From the NCBI GenBank assembly GCA_903837495.1, contig CAILUT010000018.1:1-47232 (forward strand): DNA of 47,232 bases. The letters are read 5' to 3'. Shown here piece after piece: positions 1-7,696 of this stretch (the stretch's first letter is position 1; each line of letters begins with the position of its first letter). The notes below the pieces were generated by a model. That model was not told the origin of the DNA. It did no database searches and saw only the letters and a program-made list of their open reading frames with translations. This stretch comes from an uncultured Flavobacteriales bacterium. Its GTDB lineage: Bacteria; Bacteroidota; Bacteroidia; CAIKAF01. The translations under genes and the position numbers were made by a program.

Positions 1-60
1 CTGGAATCGTTGAAAACAAAGGGCGGAAAGCGGACAAAAAATCAACCGTTTCTTGGAACG

Positions 61-235
61 AAAAATGGGAATGACGTATTCAGCCCAAAAACCGCGCTAC
101 CGATTCGGCCCCCCAGGGGGGGAAACGGCCCCCCACTACAAAGGTACGACCGCGCACCGCAATTATCCGTTCGGTAAACGTTTAACAAACGTTTAAAAAC
201 GGATAATCCCTGAAAGCCCTGCGGCAAAAGGAAAA
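61..235 (+). repeat. Dispersed repeat family C, copy 1
   Basis: This stretch downstream of fabD resembles positions 31437-31635. Both carry a GGGGGAAACG..CCCCCCA block, then a segment with the octamer AAACGTTT and a near copy (AAACGTTTAAC-AAACGTTT here). Here the arms ATTATCCG (161-168) and CGGATAAT (200-207) enclose the octamers and can form a hairpin. The other copy forms an equivalent stem from different bases. No convincing protein is encoded; the minus-strand reading frame across it looks like a by-product. The first 60 bases of the window hold nothing I can assign. Confidence 0.55.
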
Positions 236-299
236 GCCGAGCACAAGCACAGAGCACTTTTTTCTGTTTTTACCCAGCAAAATCGCAAACAAGCCGAAA

Positions 300-1175
300 T
301 CAGCCGGCCGCCGTTTCAACCTCAGGAACAATTTTACGAATCAAGCCTTGAAGCACATTCCCCGGGCCGGCCTCCACAAAACGTTGAATTCCATCGGTCG
401 CCATGGCTTGAATCGATTGGGTCCACCTTACTGGACCGGTCAGCTGGGCAATCAAATTAGACCGAATTTCTTCGGTATTGGTAACGGCACAGGCCACTAC
501 GTTTTGATAGACCGGACAGCGCGGAGCAGCAAAATCTGTAGCGCGGATGGCCGCCTCAAGCCGTTGACGTGCCGGCTCCATAAGCGGAGAATGAAAAGCC
601 CCCCCCACTTTCAAGGGCAGTGCCCTTCGTGCACCCGCCTCCTTTAGCCGAATGCAGGCCTCTTCAATGCCCGCATGGCTTCCCGAAATAACCAATTGGC
701 CCGGGCAATTGTAGTTGGCCGGAACCACCACCAACGCGGATATTCCCCGGCAAACCTCTTCCACCTCATGATCCTCTAATCCCAATACCGCCGCCATTCC
801 GCCCGGTTCGGTTTCGCAAGCCAATTGCATGGCTAAGGCCCGCTCCTGAACCAGCCGCAATCCGGAATCAAACGACAAAACGCCCGAAACCACCAAGGCC
901 GAAAATTCGCCCAAGGAATGCCCCGCTACCGCATCAGGCAGGTGCCCGTTTTGCAGGGCTACCGCCACCGAATGAACAAAAATAGAAGGCTGGGCATAAC
1001 GTGTTTCGGTTAGGTCTTCGGCCGAGCCCTCGAACATGATGTCGGTAAGCCGGAAACCCAATATGTCGTTGGCACGCTCAAAGAGCTCTTTGGCCTTGCC
1101 TCCCTGTTCAAACAATTCCTTTCCCATTCCGGGGGTTTGGGCACCCTGCCCAGGAAAAACCAATGCTGTTTTCAT
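300..1175 (-). CDS. fabD: Malonyl-CoA:ACP transacylase
   Basis: FabD moves the malonyl group from CoA to acyl carrier protein, supplying the extender unit for type II fatty acid synthesis in the cytoplasm. The 291-residue product has the N-terminal FPGQGAQ motif (residues 7-13), the nucleophile elbow GHSLGEF with Ser87, the Arg of the QERA motif near residue 112, and the catalytic His195 in GAFHSPLM. Length is normal for the family. The open frame extends 37 codons further upstream, but the ATG at 1175 begins directly with the conserved MKTALVFPGQG start. A promoter box TATCTTCG (1200-1207) lies 24 bases upstream. The gene diverges from the RimK-like gene at 1295. Confidence 0.96.
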   Translation of the reverse strand: MKTALVFPGQGAQTPGMGKELFEQGGKAKELFERANDILGFRLTDIMFEGSAEDLTETRYAQPSIFVHSVAVALQNGHLPDAVAGHSLGEFSALVVSGVLSFDSGLRLVQERALAMQLACETEPGGMAAVLGLEDHEVEEVCRGISALVVVPANYNCPGQLVISGSHAGIEEACIRLKEAGARRALPLKVGGAFHSPLMEPARQRLEAAIRATDFAAPRCPVYQNVVACAVTNTEEIRSNLIAQLTGPVRWTQSIQAMATDGIQRFVEAGPGNVLQGLIRKIVPEVETAAG

Positions 1176-1199
1176 AGTTATTAAAACCGATTTCAAAAG

Positions 1200-1207
1200 C
1201 GAAGATA
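1200..1207 (-). promoter_or_regulatory. -7 promoter box of fabD (TATCTTCG)
   Basis: On the minus strand TATCTTCG lies 24 bases before the fabD ATG. It differs at one position from the Bacteroidota housekeeping box TAnnTTTG. The same TAnnTTCG variant occurs before recA (45538) and before the divergent gene (TAGATTCG at 1271-1278). No clear -33 TTG was seen. Confidence 0.45.
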
Positions 1208-1270
1208 ACCGATTTGATATTTGAAAACGAAATGCATACCCCGCCCAGGGGATTCTATTCAAAAAGATTG

Positions 1271-1278
1271 TAGATTCG
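1271..1278 (+). promoter_or_regulatory. -7 promoter box (TAGATTCG)
   Basis: TAGATTCG lies 16 bases before the ATG at 1295 and matches the TAnnTTCG variant seen at fabD and recA. It would drive the RimK-like/retropepsin gene, divergently from fabD. Confidence 0.4.
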
Positions 1279-1294
1279 TAGTCCATCGCCGACT

Positions 1295-2476
1295 ATGAAA
1301 AGGTCAAAATCCGCCAAAAATTCCGATCCAAATACGCCGGAACTGGTTCATTTTCTGGTTTTAGAACAACGCGAAAAATTGCGGTCAGGCACCTTGGCCT
1401 TGGTTGATGCCCTTGAAAGAAAAGGGCGAAAAGTCCTGTTTGCTCCCGCCCATGAATCGGAGTTTGTTCCAAAAAACAACGGCGGAGGCCTCCTGGTTTT
1501 TCAAGGCCGAACCCATTCCCTTCGACCCAAAAAAACGCTGGTTATCGCCTGCACCGATTCCTTAGACGATCTCGGTTGGAGGCGCTGGATGCAGCTGGAA
1601 CAGGCCAAATTGCCCGCATTAAACAATTCTGCCGCCATACGCTTGTGTCAAGCCCCCCATGCTTTACAGGCGGCCCTGCAGTTCCGCGGATTGCCCACCG
1701 TTGAAGCCTCGAACAATCAATCCTGCGCCCGATTTTGGATTTTTGCCCAACGTCAAGGGTTGGTGCGCCGCGAACAAGTGCTGCTGCACGCTTCCCTGCC
1801 CAGCAACTGGACAAATGAAATGCGGCAAGAGGCCGAGCGCATGGCCAAAGAAGCCGCAAAATATACCTTCTGCATCTGGTCTGAAGTATTGGTGGCTAAA
1901 ACAGAGGCACAACTCGCCATTCTGGCGGTGCATCCACAACCTTCTACTTTTCCCAGCGATGCGCCCGATTTGCCCCAAAGCCTGGCCGATATTCTAGTCC
2001 GCCGAAACCATGCCCCCCTGCCCAAATCCTGCATTGGGTTTCGCGAATGTGTTTACATTGAAGGCATTGGAGAGCTCGTGGCAAAATTTGATACCGGAAA
2101 CGGGGCCACGGCTTGTTCCCTGCACGCCGATAAGATTGTTGAAAAAGACGGATATCTACACTGGAGCCTAGGCAATGTTCAATACAAACAACCTATTGTT
2201 GGGCATTCGTTTGCCGAGGTTGGGCATGCTGTACACCGCCGACCGGTGGTGCTGCTTACCGTCCGCTTTAATGGATTGGAATACAAAAAAGTGCGCTTTG
2301 CCTTGGTCAATAGAACCGTGAAAAGCACCCCCGTTTTGGCAAACCGCCAATTTATGCGGCTCGCCGGACTGCTTGTTGACCCCGCCGAAGAATTTATGGT
2401 ATCAACCCGCCCAGAAGGATATTGCCCCAAAGGGGCCAAAGGAATTTCCTCGGCTGGAATTGTTGCCTTGGGTTGA
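1295..2476 (+). CDS. RimK-like pseudo-ATP-grasp fused to a retropepsin-like (RimK/LysX-type) protease domain
   Basis: The 393-residue product has two parts. Residues about 245-393 look like the retropepsin-like 'ATP-dependent zinc protease' family (PF05618): KFDTGNGATACSLHA carries the Asp-Thr-Gly motif at 266-268, followed by RRPVV and a PVLANRQFM segment. Residues about 16-220 resemble a RimK-type ligase: the NNSAAIRLCQAP and GLPTVEA segments fit the pre-ATP-grasp domain, and ERMAKEAAKY plus LAILAVHPQPS fit the last part of the ATP-grasp fold. The central nucleotide-binding block appears to be missing between about residues 140 and 146, and the metal-binding EVN motif reads AVH. I infer a non-catalytic ligase domain tethered to an aspartic-type protease. 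The substrate is unknown. The gene diverges from fabD. Confidence 0.72.
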   Translation: MKRSKSAKNSDPNTPELVHFLVLEQREKLRSGTLALVDALERKGRKVLFAPAHESEFVPKNNGGGLLVFQGRTHSLRPKKTLVIACTDSLDDLGWRRWMQLEQAKLPALNNSAAIRLCQAPHALQAALQFRGLPTVEASNNQSCARFWIFAQRQGLVRREQVLLHASLPSNWTNEMRQEAERMAKEAAKYTFCIWSEVLVAKTEAQLAILAVHPQPSTFPSDAPDLPQSLADILVRRNHAPLPKSCIGFRECVYIEGIGELVAKFDTGNGATACSLHADKIVEKDGYLHWSLGNVQYKQPIVGHSFAEVGHAVHRRPVVLLTVRFNGLEYKKVRFALVNRTVKSTPVLANRQFMRLAGLLVDPAEEFMVSTRPEGYCPKGAKGISSAGIVALG

Positions 2477-2531
2477 GCCGGCCTCCCTTAGTCTGGAACA
2501 TCACACCCGCGGGTTTGGGATTGTTTTTTGC

Positions 2532-2683
2532 GGGCGGCAGACGGGCTTTCTGGGCTACTCCGCGGCCCAAAACCGGGCCAGCCCACGCCCGGCAGTAGCT
2601 CCTCGCGTCGCTCTGCCAGGCGGGGGCTGACTGCCGGTTTGGCCCTTGCGGGGTAGCCTCATCAATCCCTGCCGCAAGCCCCC
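2532..2683 (+). repeat. Giant-hairpin repeat family A, copy A1
   Basis: A G+C-rich intergenic element after the RimK-like gene. The ends match copies A2-A4: GGGCTTTC near the start and ATCAATCCCTGCCGC at the end. The middle folds into one hairpin: 2567-2576 pairs with 2634-2642 (CCAAAACCGG / CCGGTTTGG), 2579-2589 with 2619-2629, and GGCAG 2591-2595 with CTGCC 2613-2617. The apical loop at 2596-2612 is TAGCTCCTCGCGTCGCT. Open frames crossing it are by-products. The gap 2477-2936 otherwise holds the direct repeat and promoter box listed next. Confidence 0.8.
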
Positions 2684-2800
2684 CTTAAAATTTTATGCCC
2701 TGCTCAACCTTCAAATTAATCTGCTTCCTTGCCTACCCAAAATCAACACGCCCTAAAAACCAAGGTCGAATCCGCACAAAAACACCCACCAAACCTTACA

Positions 2801-2822
2801 TGGAGTTTAAGTGGAGTTTAAT
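2801..2822 (+). promoter_or_regulatory. Tandem 11-bp direct repeat, PhoB/OmpR-type box candidate
   Basis: TGGAGTT-TAAG-TGGAGTT-TAAT: a 7-bp word repeated after a 4-bp A/T-rich spacer, giving an 11-bp period. PhoB-family response regulators bind this architecture. It lies about 115 bases upstream of the T9SS protein start and about 90 bases before its -7 box, further out than a classic activator site. The regulator is unknown. Confidence 0.4.
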
Positions 2823-2911
2823 CCCCCTCATGCGAAGCAGAAAACCCAATAAGCCCACTTTTAATAACTATAACGTAATAATTGCTTAACCAACCAACCT
2901 TGGCCCTGACT

Positions 2912-2919
2912 TACTTTTG
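2912..2919 (+). promoter_or_regulatory. -7 promoter box (TACTTTTG) of the T9SS protein gene
   Basis: TACTTTTG is a perfect TAnnTTTG match, 17 bases before the ATG at 2937. The nearest good upstream TTG (2882-2884) is 27 bases away, longer than usual, so an activator may be needed. Confidence 0.5.
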
Positions 2920-2936
2920 TGCAAAACAAATAAAAA

Positions 2937-4589
2937 ATGAAACATTTCTTACACGCTGCCTCTTTCCTTTTGGGAATTTCAGTAGTCGGAGCCCAAACGG
3001 TTGCCGTTACTGATGCCGACATCAATGCCGGCCAAACCGTAAACTGGGTAAACACCAACACCTATCTGTTGGACGGCCCTGTTTATGTTGAAGCTGGAGC
3101 CGCCCTCAACATTCAGGCTGGAACCGTAATCAAAGGAAAAGCTCAATCTCAAGGAGCTCCTGCCTCTGCCTTGTTTATTTCTCGCGGAGGTAAAATCAAT
3201 GCGGTGGGTACTCCAACCCAGCCCATCATCTTTACCGCCGAAGTAGACGATGTTGCTAACCCGGCCGACTTAGACGAAACCGACCGCGGATTGTGGGGCG
3301 GTGTGGTTGTTTTGGGTTATGGTCGTGCCAAAAACGGAGGGGTTGACACCTTTCAAGTGGAAGGCGTAGCCGGCAACGAGCCACGTGCACTGATGGGCGG
3401 AACAAACAATGCCGACAACTCAGGTACGCTAAAATACGTTTCAATTCGCCATGCCGGGTTTGAAATTGGCCCCGGAAACGAATTGAATGGATTGACTTTA
3501 GGCGCCGTTGGCTCTGGAACAACCTTGGAATACATCGAAGTATTTGCTTGTTCTGACGATGGCTTCGAGTTTTTCGGTGGAGCTATAAATTTGAAGTACG
3601 CTGTATCTTCTATGAATTCAGACGATTCTTTTGACTGGGATTTGGGATACCGCGGCAAAGGTCAGTTCTGGTTTGCCATTCAGGCTTCCGATGAAGGCAA
3701 CCATATGTTTGAAGTAGATGGGGCCATTCCTGATGGAGGCCCTGTTTGGTCTCAACCCACTGTTTTCAACGCTACCCTGATTGGTTCAGGCGCCAGCAAC
3801 ACCACCAACGCTAACAATACCATTGGTATGTTGTGGCGCGATGCTACCGGAGGCTACCTAAACAACTCAATTGTTTTTGATTATGCCCGCAAAGGCGTTG
3901 AGGTTGAAGATTTGGCTGCCGCTTCTGGTATCGATTCATACAAGCGCATGCAAGACGGCGAATTGGCCTTCAACAATAACGTTTGGTATGCTTTCGGTGC
4001 CGGAAACACCCTTGATACTGCAGGCTTTATCAAAGTTACGAATGTTTCTTCTTCTGAAGACGGTGATTGTTCTGATTTGATTGCCCACTTGGGCTCTAAA
4101 GGAAATGCCGTTGCCGACCCAGGTCTTTTGAGCATTGGCCGCACTTCCAACAACATGTTGGATCCTCGTCCAGACGGAAACGTAGCTCAAGTAACTTCAA
4201 ACTTGTTCGCTTACCCCAACAACGATCCTTTCTTTACTCCTGTAACCTACAAAGGTGCTTTTGCTCCCAACGGTACAGAGTGGTTGCGCGGTTGGACTGC
4301 TTTGGATCAAAACGGATACTTGAAAGTAAACTCTTCCATCGAAGTAGCTCAAAACCAAGTTAACGTTTATCCAAACCCAGCATCATCTGTGGTAACCGTT
4401 TCTTTGAACGGAACGGCTCAATCTGCTCAGGTTGTACTTAGCGACATCGCTGGAAAAACGATCCTAACTGCCAACGGAAATACCCAAGGCATGAACCTTG
4501 ACCTGTCAACCGTTCCTGCGGGCATGTATGTGTTGAACGTACACACCGCTACTGGAACCGGTGCAGTTAAATTGGTTGTGAATCATTAA
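2937..4589 (+). CDS. Secreted protein with parallel-beta-helix-like repeats and T9SS type A sorting domain
   Basis: A 550-residue exported protein. An N-terminal signal peptide (about residues 1-19, ending VVGAQ) is followed by a glycine/asparagine-rich region with motifs such as GAALNIQAGTVIKG, GLWGGVVVLG and DDGFEFFGG, common in Bacteroidota cell-surface proteins encoded next to TonB-dependent receptors. The last ~80 residues (VNVYPNPASS ... DIAGKT ... PAGMYVLNV) form a T9SS type A sorting domain, so the protein should cross the outer membrane and be released or anchored to the surface. It sits immediately upstream of a TonB-dependent receptor, separated by a terminator. I infer a partner role in capture of a nutrient; the ligand cannot be told from sequence. 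Confidence 0.85.
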   Translation: MKHFLHAASFLLGISVVGAQTVAVTDADINAGQTVNWVNTNTYLLDGPVYVEAGAALNIQAGTVIKGKAQSQGAPASALFISRGGKINAVGTPTQPIIFTAEVDDVANPADLDETDRGLWGGVVVLGYGRAKNGGVDTFQVEGVAGNEPRALMGGTNNADNSGTLKYVSIRHAGFEIGPGNELNGLTLGAVGSGTTLEYIEVFACSDDGFEFFGGAINLKYAVSSMNSDDSFDWDLGYRGKGQFWFAIQASDEGNHMFEVDGAIPDGGPVWSQPTVFNATLIGSGASNTTNANNTIGMLWRDATGGYLNNSIVFDYARKGVEVEDLAAASGIDSYKRMQDGELAFNNNVWYAFGAGNTLDTAGFIKVTNVSSSEDGDCSDLIAHLGSKGNAVADPGLLSIGRTSNNMLDPRPDGNVAQVTSNLFAYPNNDPFFTPVTYKGAFAPNGTEWLRGWTALDQNGYLKVNSSIEVAQNQVNVYPNPASSVVTVSLNGTAQSAQVVLSDIAGKTILTANGNTQGMNLDLSTVPAGMYVLNVHTATGTGAVKLVVNH

Positions 4590-4611
4590 TGTTTTTCATT
4601 CAGGTGTATGG

Positions 4612-4649
4612 AAAAGAGGCGGGCTTCGGTTCGTCTCTTTTCTTTTTTT
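4612..4649 (+). terminator. Intrinsic terminator between T9SS gene and TonB receptor gene
   Basis: A 13-bp stem (AAAAGAGGCGGGC pairing with GTTCGTCTCTTTT, including three G-T pairs) with a TTCG tetraloop is followed by CTTTTTTTA. It lies 23 bases after the upstream stop and ends 11 bases before the receptor ATG. Partial read-through would give more surface protein than receptor. Confidence 0.8.
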
Positions 4650-4660
4650 ATTCAGGAATT

Positions 4661-7645
4661 ATGAAAAAATCCGTGTTTCTTTTGATTTCTTGGATTTGCC
4701 TTTGGGCCTCCCAAAACGTTCAAGCTCAGGTGGCGATGAATTCGGCGCCGCCCGCCACCGTAACCGGGAAGGTGTTTGACCAAATAACCGGCGAGGAGGT
4801 GCTTTTTGCAACGGTTCAGCTGCAAGGCAGCCCGCTCATTACATCGACCGACATGGACGGCCGGTTTTTGTTTTCAAAAGTGCCTGCCGGAAACTACACC
4901 CTGGTCATCTCTGCCGTAGGATATCAAAAGCTTAGCGTAACCAACATGGAAGTTGCGGCAGGATCTACGGTTGAAAAAATTGTTTCAATCAAGCCGGCCG
5001 TCATGGAAATACAGGAGTTTACGATGGAGGCAAAAAAGGTGAACAACACGGAAGGGGCTTTGTTGGCTATGCAAAAGAATGCCGATGCGGTGCAAGATGG
5101 GGTTTCCAGCCAAGAATTGGGACGCTCAGGAGCGGGCGATGCCGGAGCCGCCATGAAGTATGTTACCGGAGCCAGCGTTGAAGACAATAAATTTGTGGTG
5201 GTTCGGGGATTGGGCGACCGCTATTCGGTCACCTCGCTGAATGGGATTACTACCCCCAGCTCGGACCCCTATCGAAATTCTACCTCCTTAGATTTGATCC
5301 CTTCGGGAATGCTGGACAACATCGTTGTACGAAAAACCTTTACTCCCGACCAACCCGGCAACTTTACCGGGGGCAATGTCGATATTACCACCAAGTCCTT
5401 TCCAGAACGGTTTTACTTTAGTTTTGGAACGGGAATTTCGGTGAATACCCAATCTTCGTTTCGTTCCGACTTTTTGTCGGAATCGGGGGGCTCCCTAGAT
5501 TTTTTAGGCATGGATGACGGCACCCGCGCTTTGCCCGAAATTTATAAAGACCCCGCCACCATTGCTTTAATGAACGACATTTTCTATTTGAAGGTGCGCT
5601 CCCTGAATTCCTCGGCAGGAATCCGCGACACCTTCAATCAAACCGCCAGGGGACTGCGGAACAATTTTGTGCCGATCGAGAAGTTTACGCCCATGAACCA
5701 TGCCTTTAATTTGGCGGTGGGCAATGTGTTTGATTTTAAAAACAAGAACGAATCGAAACTGGGGTATTATGTTGGCGTAAATTACGACCGGACCTACAGT
5801 TATTATTCGGGAGCGGTTTTGGGCGCATATCGATTGATGGATACCTCGGCTTCAGATTTACAGGAATTTTTTGATTTTTCAGACCGACGGGGGCAAGAAA
5901 CGGCAACATTGGGCGGAATGGGTTCTTTGACCTACCGCATCAATGCGGGCAACGAAATTTCGGCAAATCTGGTGTACAATCAGTCGGGCGAGCAAACCAG
6001 TCAAATTAGCAGTGGAAGCGCCCCTCAGATTTTATCGGCGGCCGACAACGATTTCACAACCATGACCAACATGTACCAGCAACGGTCAATGTTGAACCTG
6101 CAATTAAAAGGCCGACACGCCGGAGGGGCTATGGGCCGATTTGAGGTGGAGTGGAACGGAGGACACACCTTGAGCCGCCAAGACCAACCCGACATGAAGT
6201 TGTTTGCCTATCAAACCGGACTAAATGGAGCCCGTTTTTTAGACAACGGTTCGTTTGACGACCCTTTTCATTATTACCGCAACCTCGAAGACCGAGCCTG
6301 GCAAGGCAAATTAGATGTGTCGATACGGCTCGGCAAAAAAACCGCCAACAAGCTGAAATTTGGAGGGAACTTCATGCATAAAGACCGCGATTTTACAGAA
6401 AAAAGGTTTCAAGTAACCTGGAACATGGGCAATGGGAACTACGTCGATTCGAACAATATATGGTATTCGCCTCAGGTCATTCGCCTAGAAATGGACCCCA
6501 CCCGCGAATTTTCTGGCTTTTTTAATCCATTGAACTTTGGAATTGTAGATACGTTGCAGGGCGGTCAGTACCCCCAAGGCGGGCGCTACATCCACAGCAA
6601 TTTTTTAAAGAATCAATCTCGTGCCACAAACGCGTACACCGGTTTTGAAACCATTACAGCCGTCTATGCTATGCTGAATTACGAATGGAAGCGCTGGAAA
6701 TTTATTGGCGGCCTAAGGGCAGAATATTCCGACATGTTTGTACAAAGCCAAGATACCTCCATTTCACAAGGGCAAATCCAAAAATGGAATGTATTGCCGG
6801 CCGCTAGCCTGCTGTTTAAAATCAACGACGAAATGAACATTCGAGCCGCCGCCAGTCAAACCCTGGCAAGGCCTAACCTGCGCGAATTGGCCCCCTTTGT
6901 TGCCTACGATATGATTGGAGCCCCAGCCTTTAACGGCAATCCAGACCTAAAAATGACCGACATTTTAAATCTGGACCTTAGGTACGAGTACTACTTCAAT
7001 CCGGGCGAAATGTTTGCCATAAGCGCGTATGCCAAACAATTTACCAACCCCATTGTACGCAGCTTTAACCCCATTACTGGCTCCTCAACCGGGGAATTTA
7101 AATTCACCAATGTACCCAGCGCACGGGTGGGGGGATTTGAACTTGATTTCCGCAGCAAATTAAGCAGCCTTCTAAAAAGAAAATGGGCCGACAACATCAA
7201 ATTTGGCATGAACGCTTCCTTGATTTTTTCTGAGGCCGACATCGACAGCGTGGAATTGTCCTCCATCTTGTCGGTGAATCCCGATTTTGGAACCACCCGC
7301 CCCTTCCAAGGGCAATCGCCCTACTTGTTTAACGCCTCTTTGGGATATTTGCCTCCCGCCTTGCGCATGGAAGCCACCTTGAGCTTAAATGTGTTTGGAA
7401 CCCGGTTGTCGGAAAACAGCCAAGCGGGAACCCCCGACATTTACGAAGTGGCCCGGCCTATGTTGAATTTAACCTTTACCAAGTGGTTGGGCAAAGACGA
7501 CAAACTGGCCTTGAAGTTGATGGTGCAAAACCTAACGAACGCCAATTTCCGAAGGGTTCAAACCTACAAAGACCAGGAATTTGTGGTTTCCGATTACCAG
7601 TTGGGCCAAACTTTTAGCTTTTCGTTGACGTATCAGATTAAGTAA
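4661..7645 (+). CDS. TonB-dependent outer membrane receptor
   Basis: A 994-residue receptor. The start at 4661 gives a clean signal peptide (MKKSVFLLISW... ending VQAQ); a longer frame from 4589 would run through the terminator hairpin. Residues about 35-115 form a carboxypeptidase-regulatory-like (CarbopepD_reg) domain (TGKVFDQITGEEV, VSAVGYQ-like segment). A plug domain follows (FVVVRGLGDRYSVTSLNG, DNIVVRKTFTPDQPGNFTGG). The rest is a 22-strand-type barrel with alternating aromatic segments, ending QTFSFSLTYQIK. Such receptors import large or scarce ligands using TonB-ExbBD energy. The neighbour upstream is the T9SS protein. Substrate is not evident. Confidence 0.93.
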   Translation: MKKSVFLLISWICLWASQNVQAQVAMNSAPPATVTGKVFDQITGEEVLFATVQLQGSPLITSTDMDGRFLFSKVPAGNYTLVISAVGYQKLSVTNMEVAAGSTVEKIVSIKPAVMEIQEFTMEAKKVNNTEGALLAMQKNADAVQDGVSSQELGRSGAGDAGAAMKYVTGASVEDNKFVVVRGLGDRYSVTSLNGITTPSSDPYRNSTSLDLIPSGMLDNIVVRKTFTPDQPGNFTGGNVDITTKSFPERFYFSFGTGISVNTQSSFRSDFLSESGGSLDFLGMDDGTRALPEIYKDPATIALMNDIFYLKVRSLNSSAGIRDTFNQTARGLRNNFVPIEKFTPMNHAFNLAVGNVFDFKNKNESKLGYYVGVNYDRTYSYYSGAVLGAYRLMDTSASDLQEFFDFSDRRGQETATLGGMGSLTYRINAGNEISANLVYNQSGEQTSQISSGSAPQILSAADNDFTTMTNMYQQRSMLNLQLKGRHAGGAMGRFEVEWNGGHTLSRQDQPDMKLFAYQTGLNGARFLDNGSFDDPFHYYRNLEDRAWQGKLDVSIRLGKKTANKLKFGGNFMHKDRDFTEKRFQVTWNMGNGNYVDSNNIWYSPQVIRLEMDPTREFSGFFNPLNFGIVDTLQGGQYPQGGRYIHSNFLKNQSRATNAYTGFETITAVYAMLNYEWKRWKFIGGLRAEYSDMFVQSQDTSISQGQIQKWNVLPAASLLFKINDEMNIRAAASQTLARPNLRELAPFVAYDMIGAPAFNGNPDLKMTDILNLDLRYEYYFNPGEMFAISAYAKQFTNPIVRSFNPITGSSTGEFKFTNVPSARVGGFELDFRSKLSSLLKRKWADNIKFGMNASLIFSEADIDSVELSSILSVNPDFGTTRPFQGQSPYLFNASLGYLPPALRMEATLSLNVFGTRLSENSQAGTPDIYEVARPMLNLTFTKWLGKDDKLALKLMVQNLTNANFRRVQTYKDQEFVVSDYQLGQTFSFSLTYQIK

Positions 7646-7657
7646 GGGATGAAGGAT

Positions 7658-7692
7658 GGGGATTGCCCTTCTGCGGCAATCCCCTACCTTTG
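7658..7692 (+). promoter_or_regulatory. Hairpin overlapping a promoter (TTG-N19-TACCTTTG) before the PIG-L gene
   Basis: A perfect 10-bp stem (GGGGATTGCC at 7658-7667, GGCAATCCCC at 7675-7684) follows the receptor gene. The promoter overlaps it: TTG at 7663-7665 lies 19 bases before a perfect -7 box TACCTTTG at 7685-7692. The ATG at 7697 is only 4 bases after the box, so the mRNA may be leaderless. There is no U-tract, so a terminator role is uncertain. Confidence 0.6.
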
Positions 7693-7696
7693 ACAC

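Noticed and set aside
42-257. Minus-strand open frame sharing a SVFKRL-like segment with 31313-31639
   Set aside because: The similarity is due to repeat family C at DNA level; the rest of the two peptides does not agree and no start signal is present.
2373-2630. Open frame across repeat A1, and similar ones at 39499-39859 and 43341-43544
   Set aside because: They exist because the repeat is G+C-rich and lacks stops. The same repeat gives different peptides in different copies and frames, there are no start signals, and the hairpin explains the sequence.
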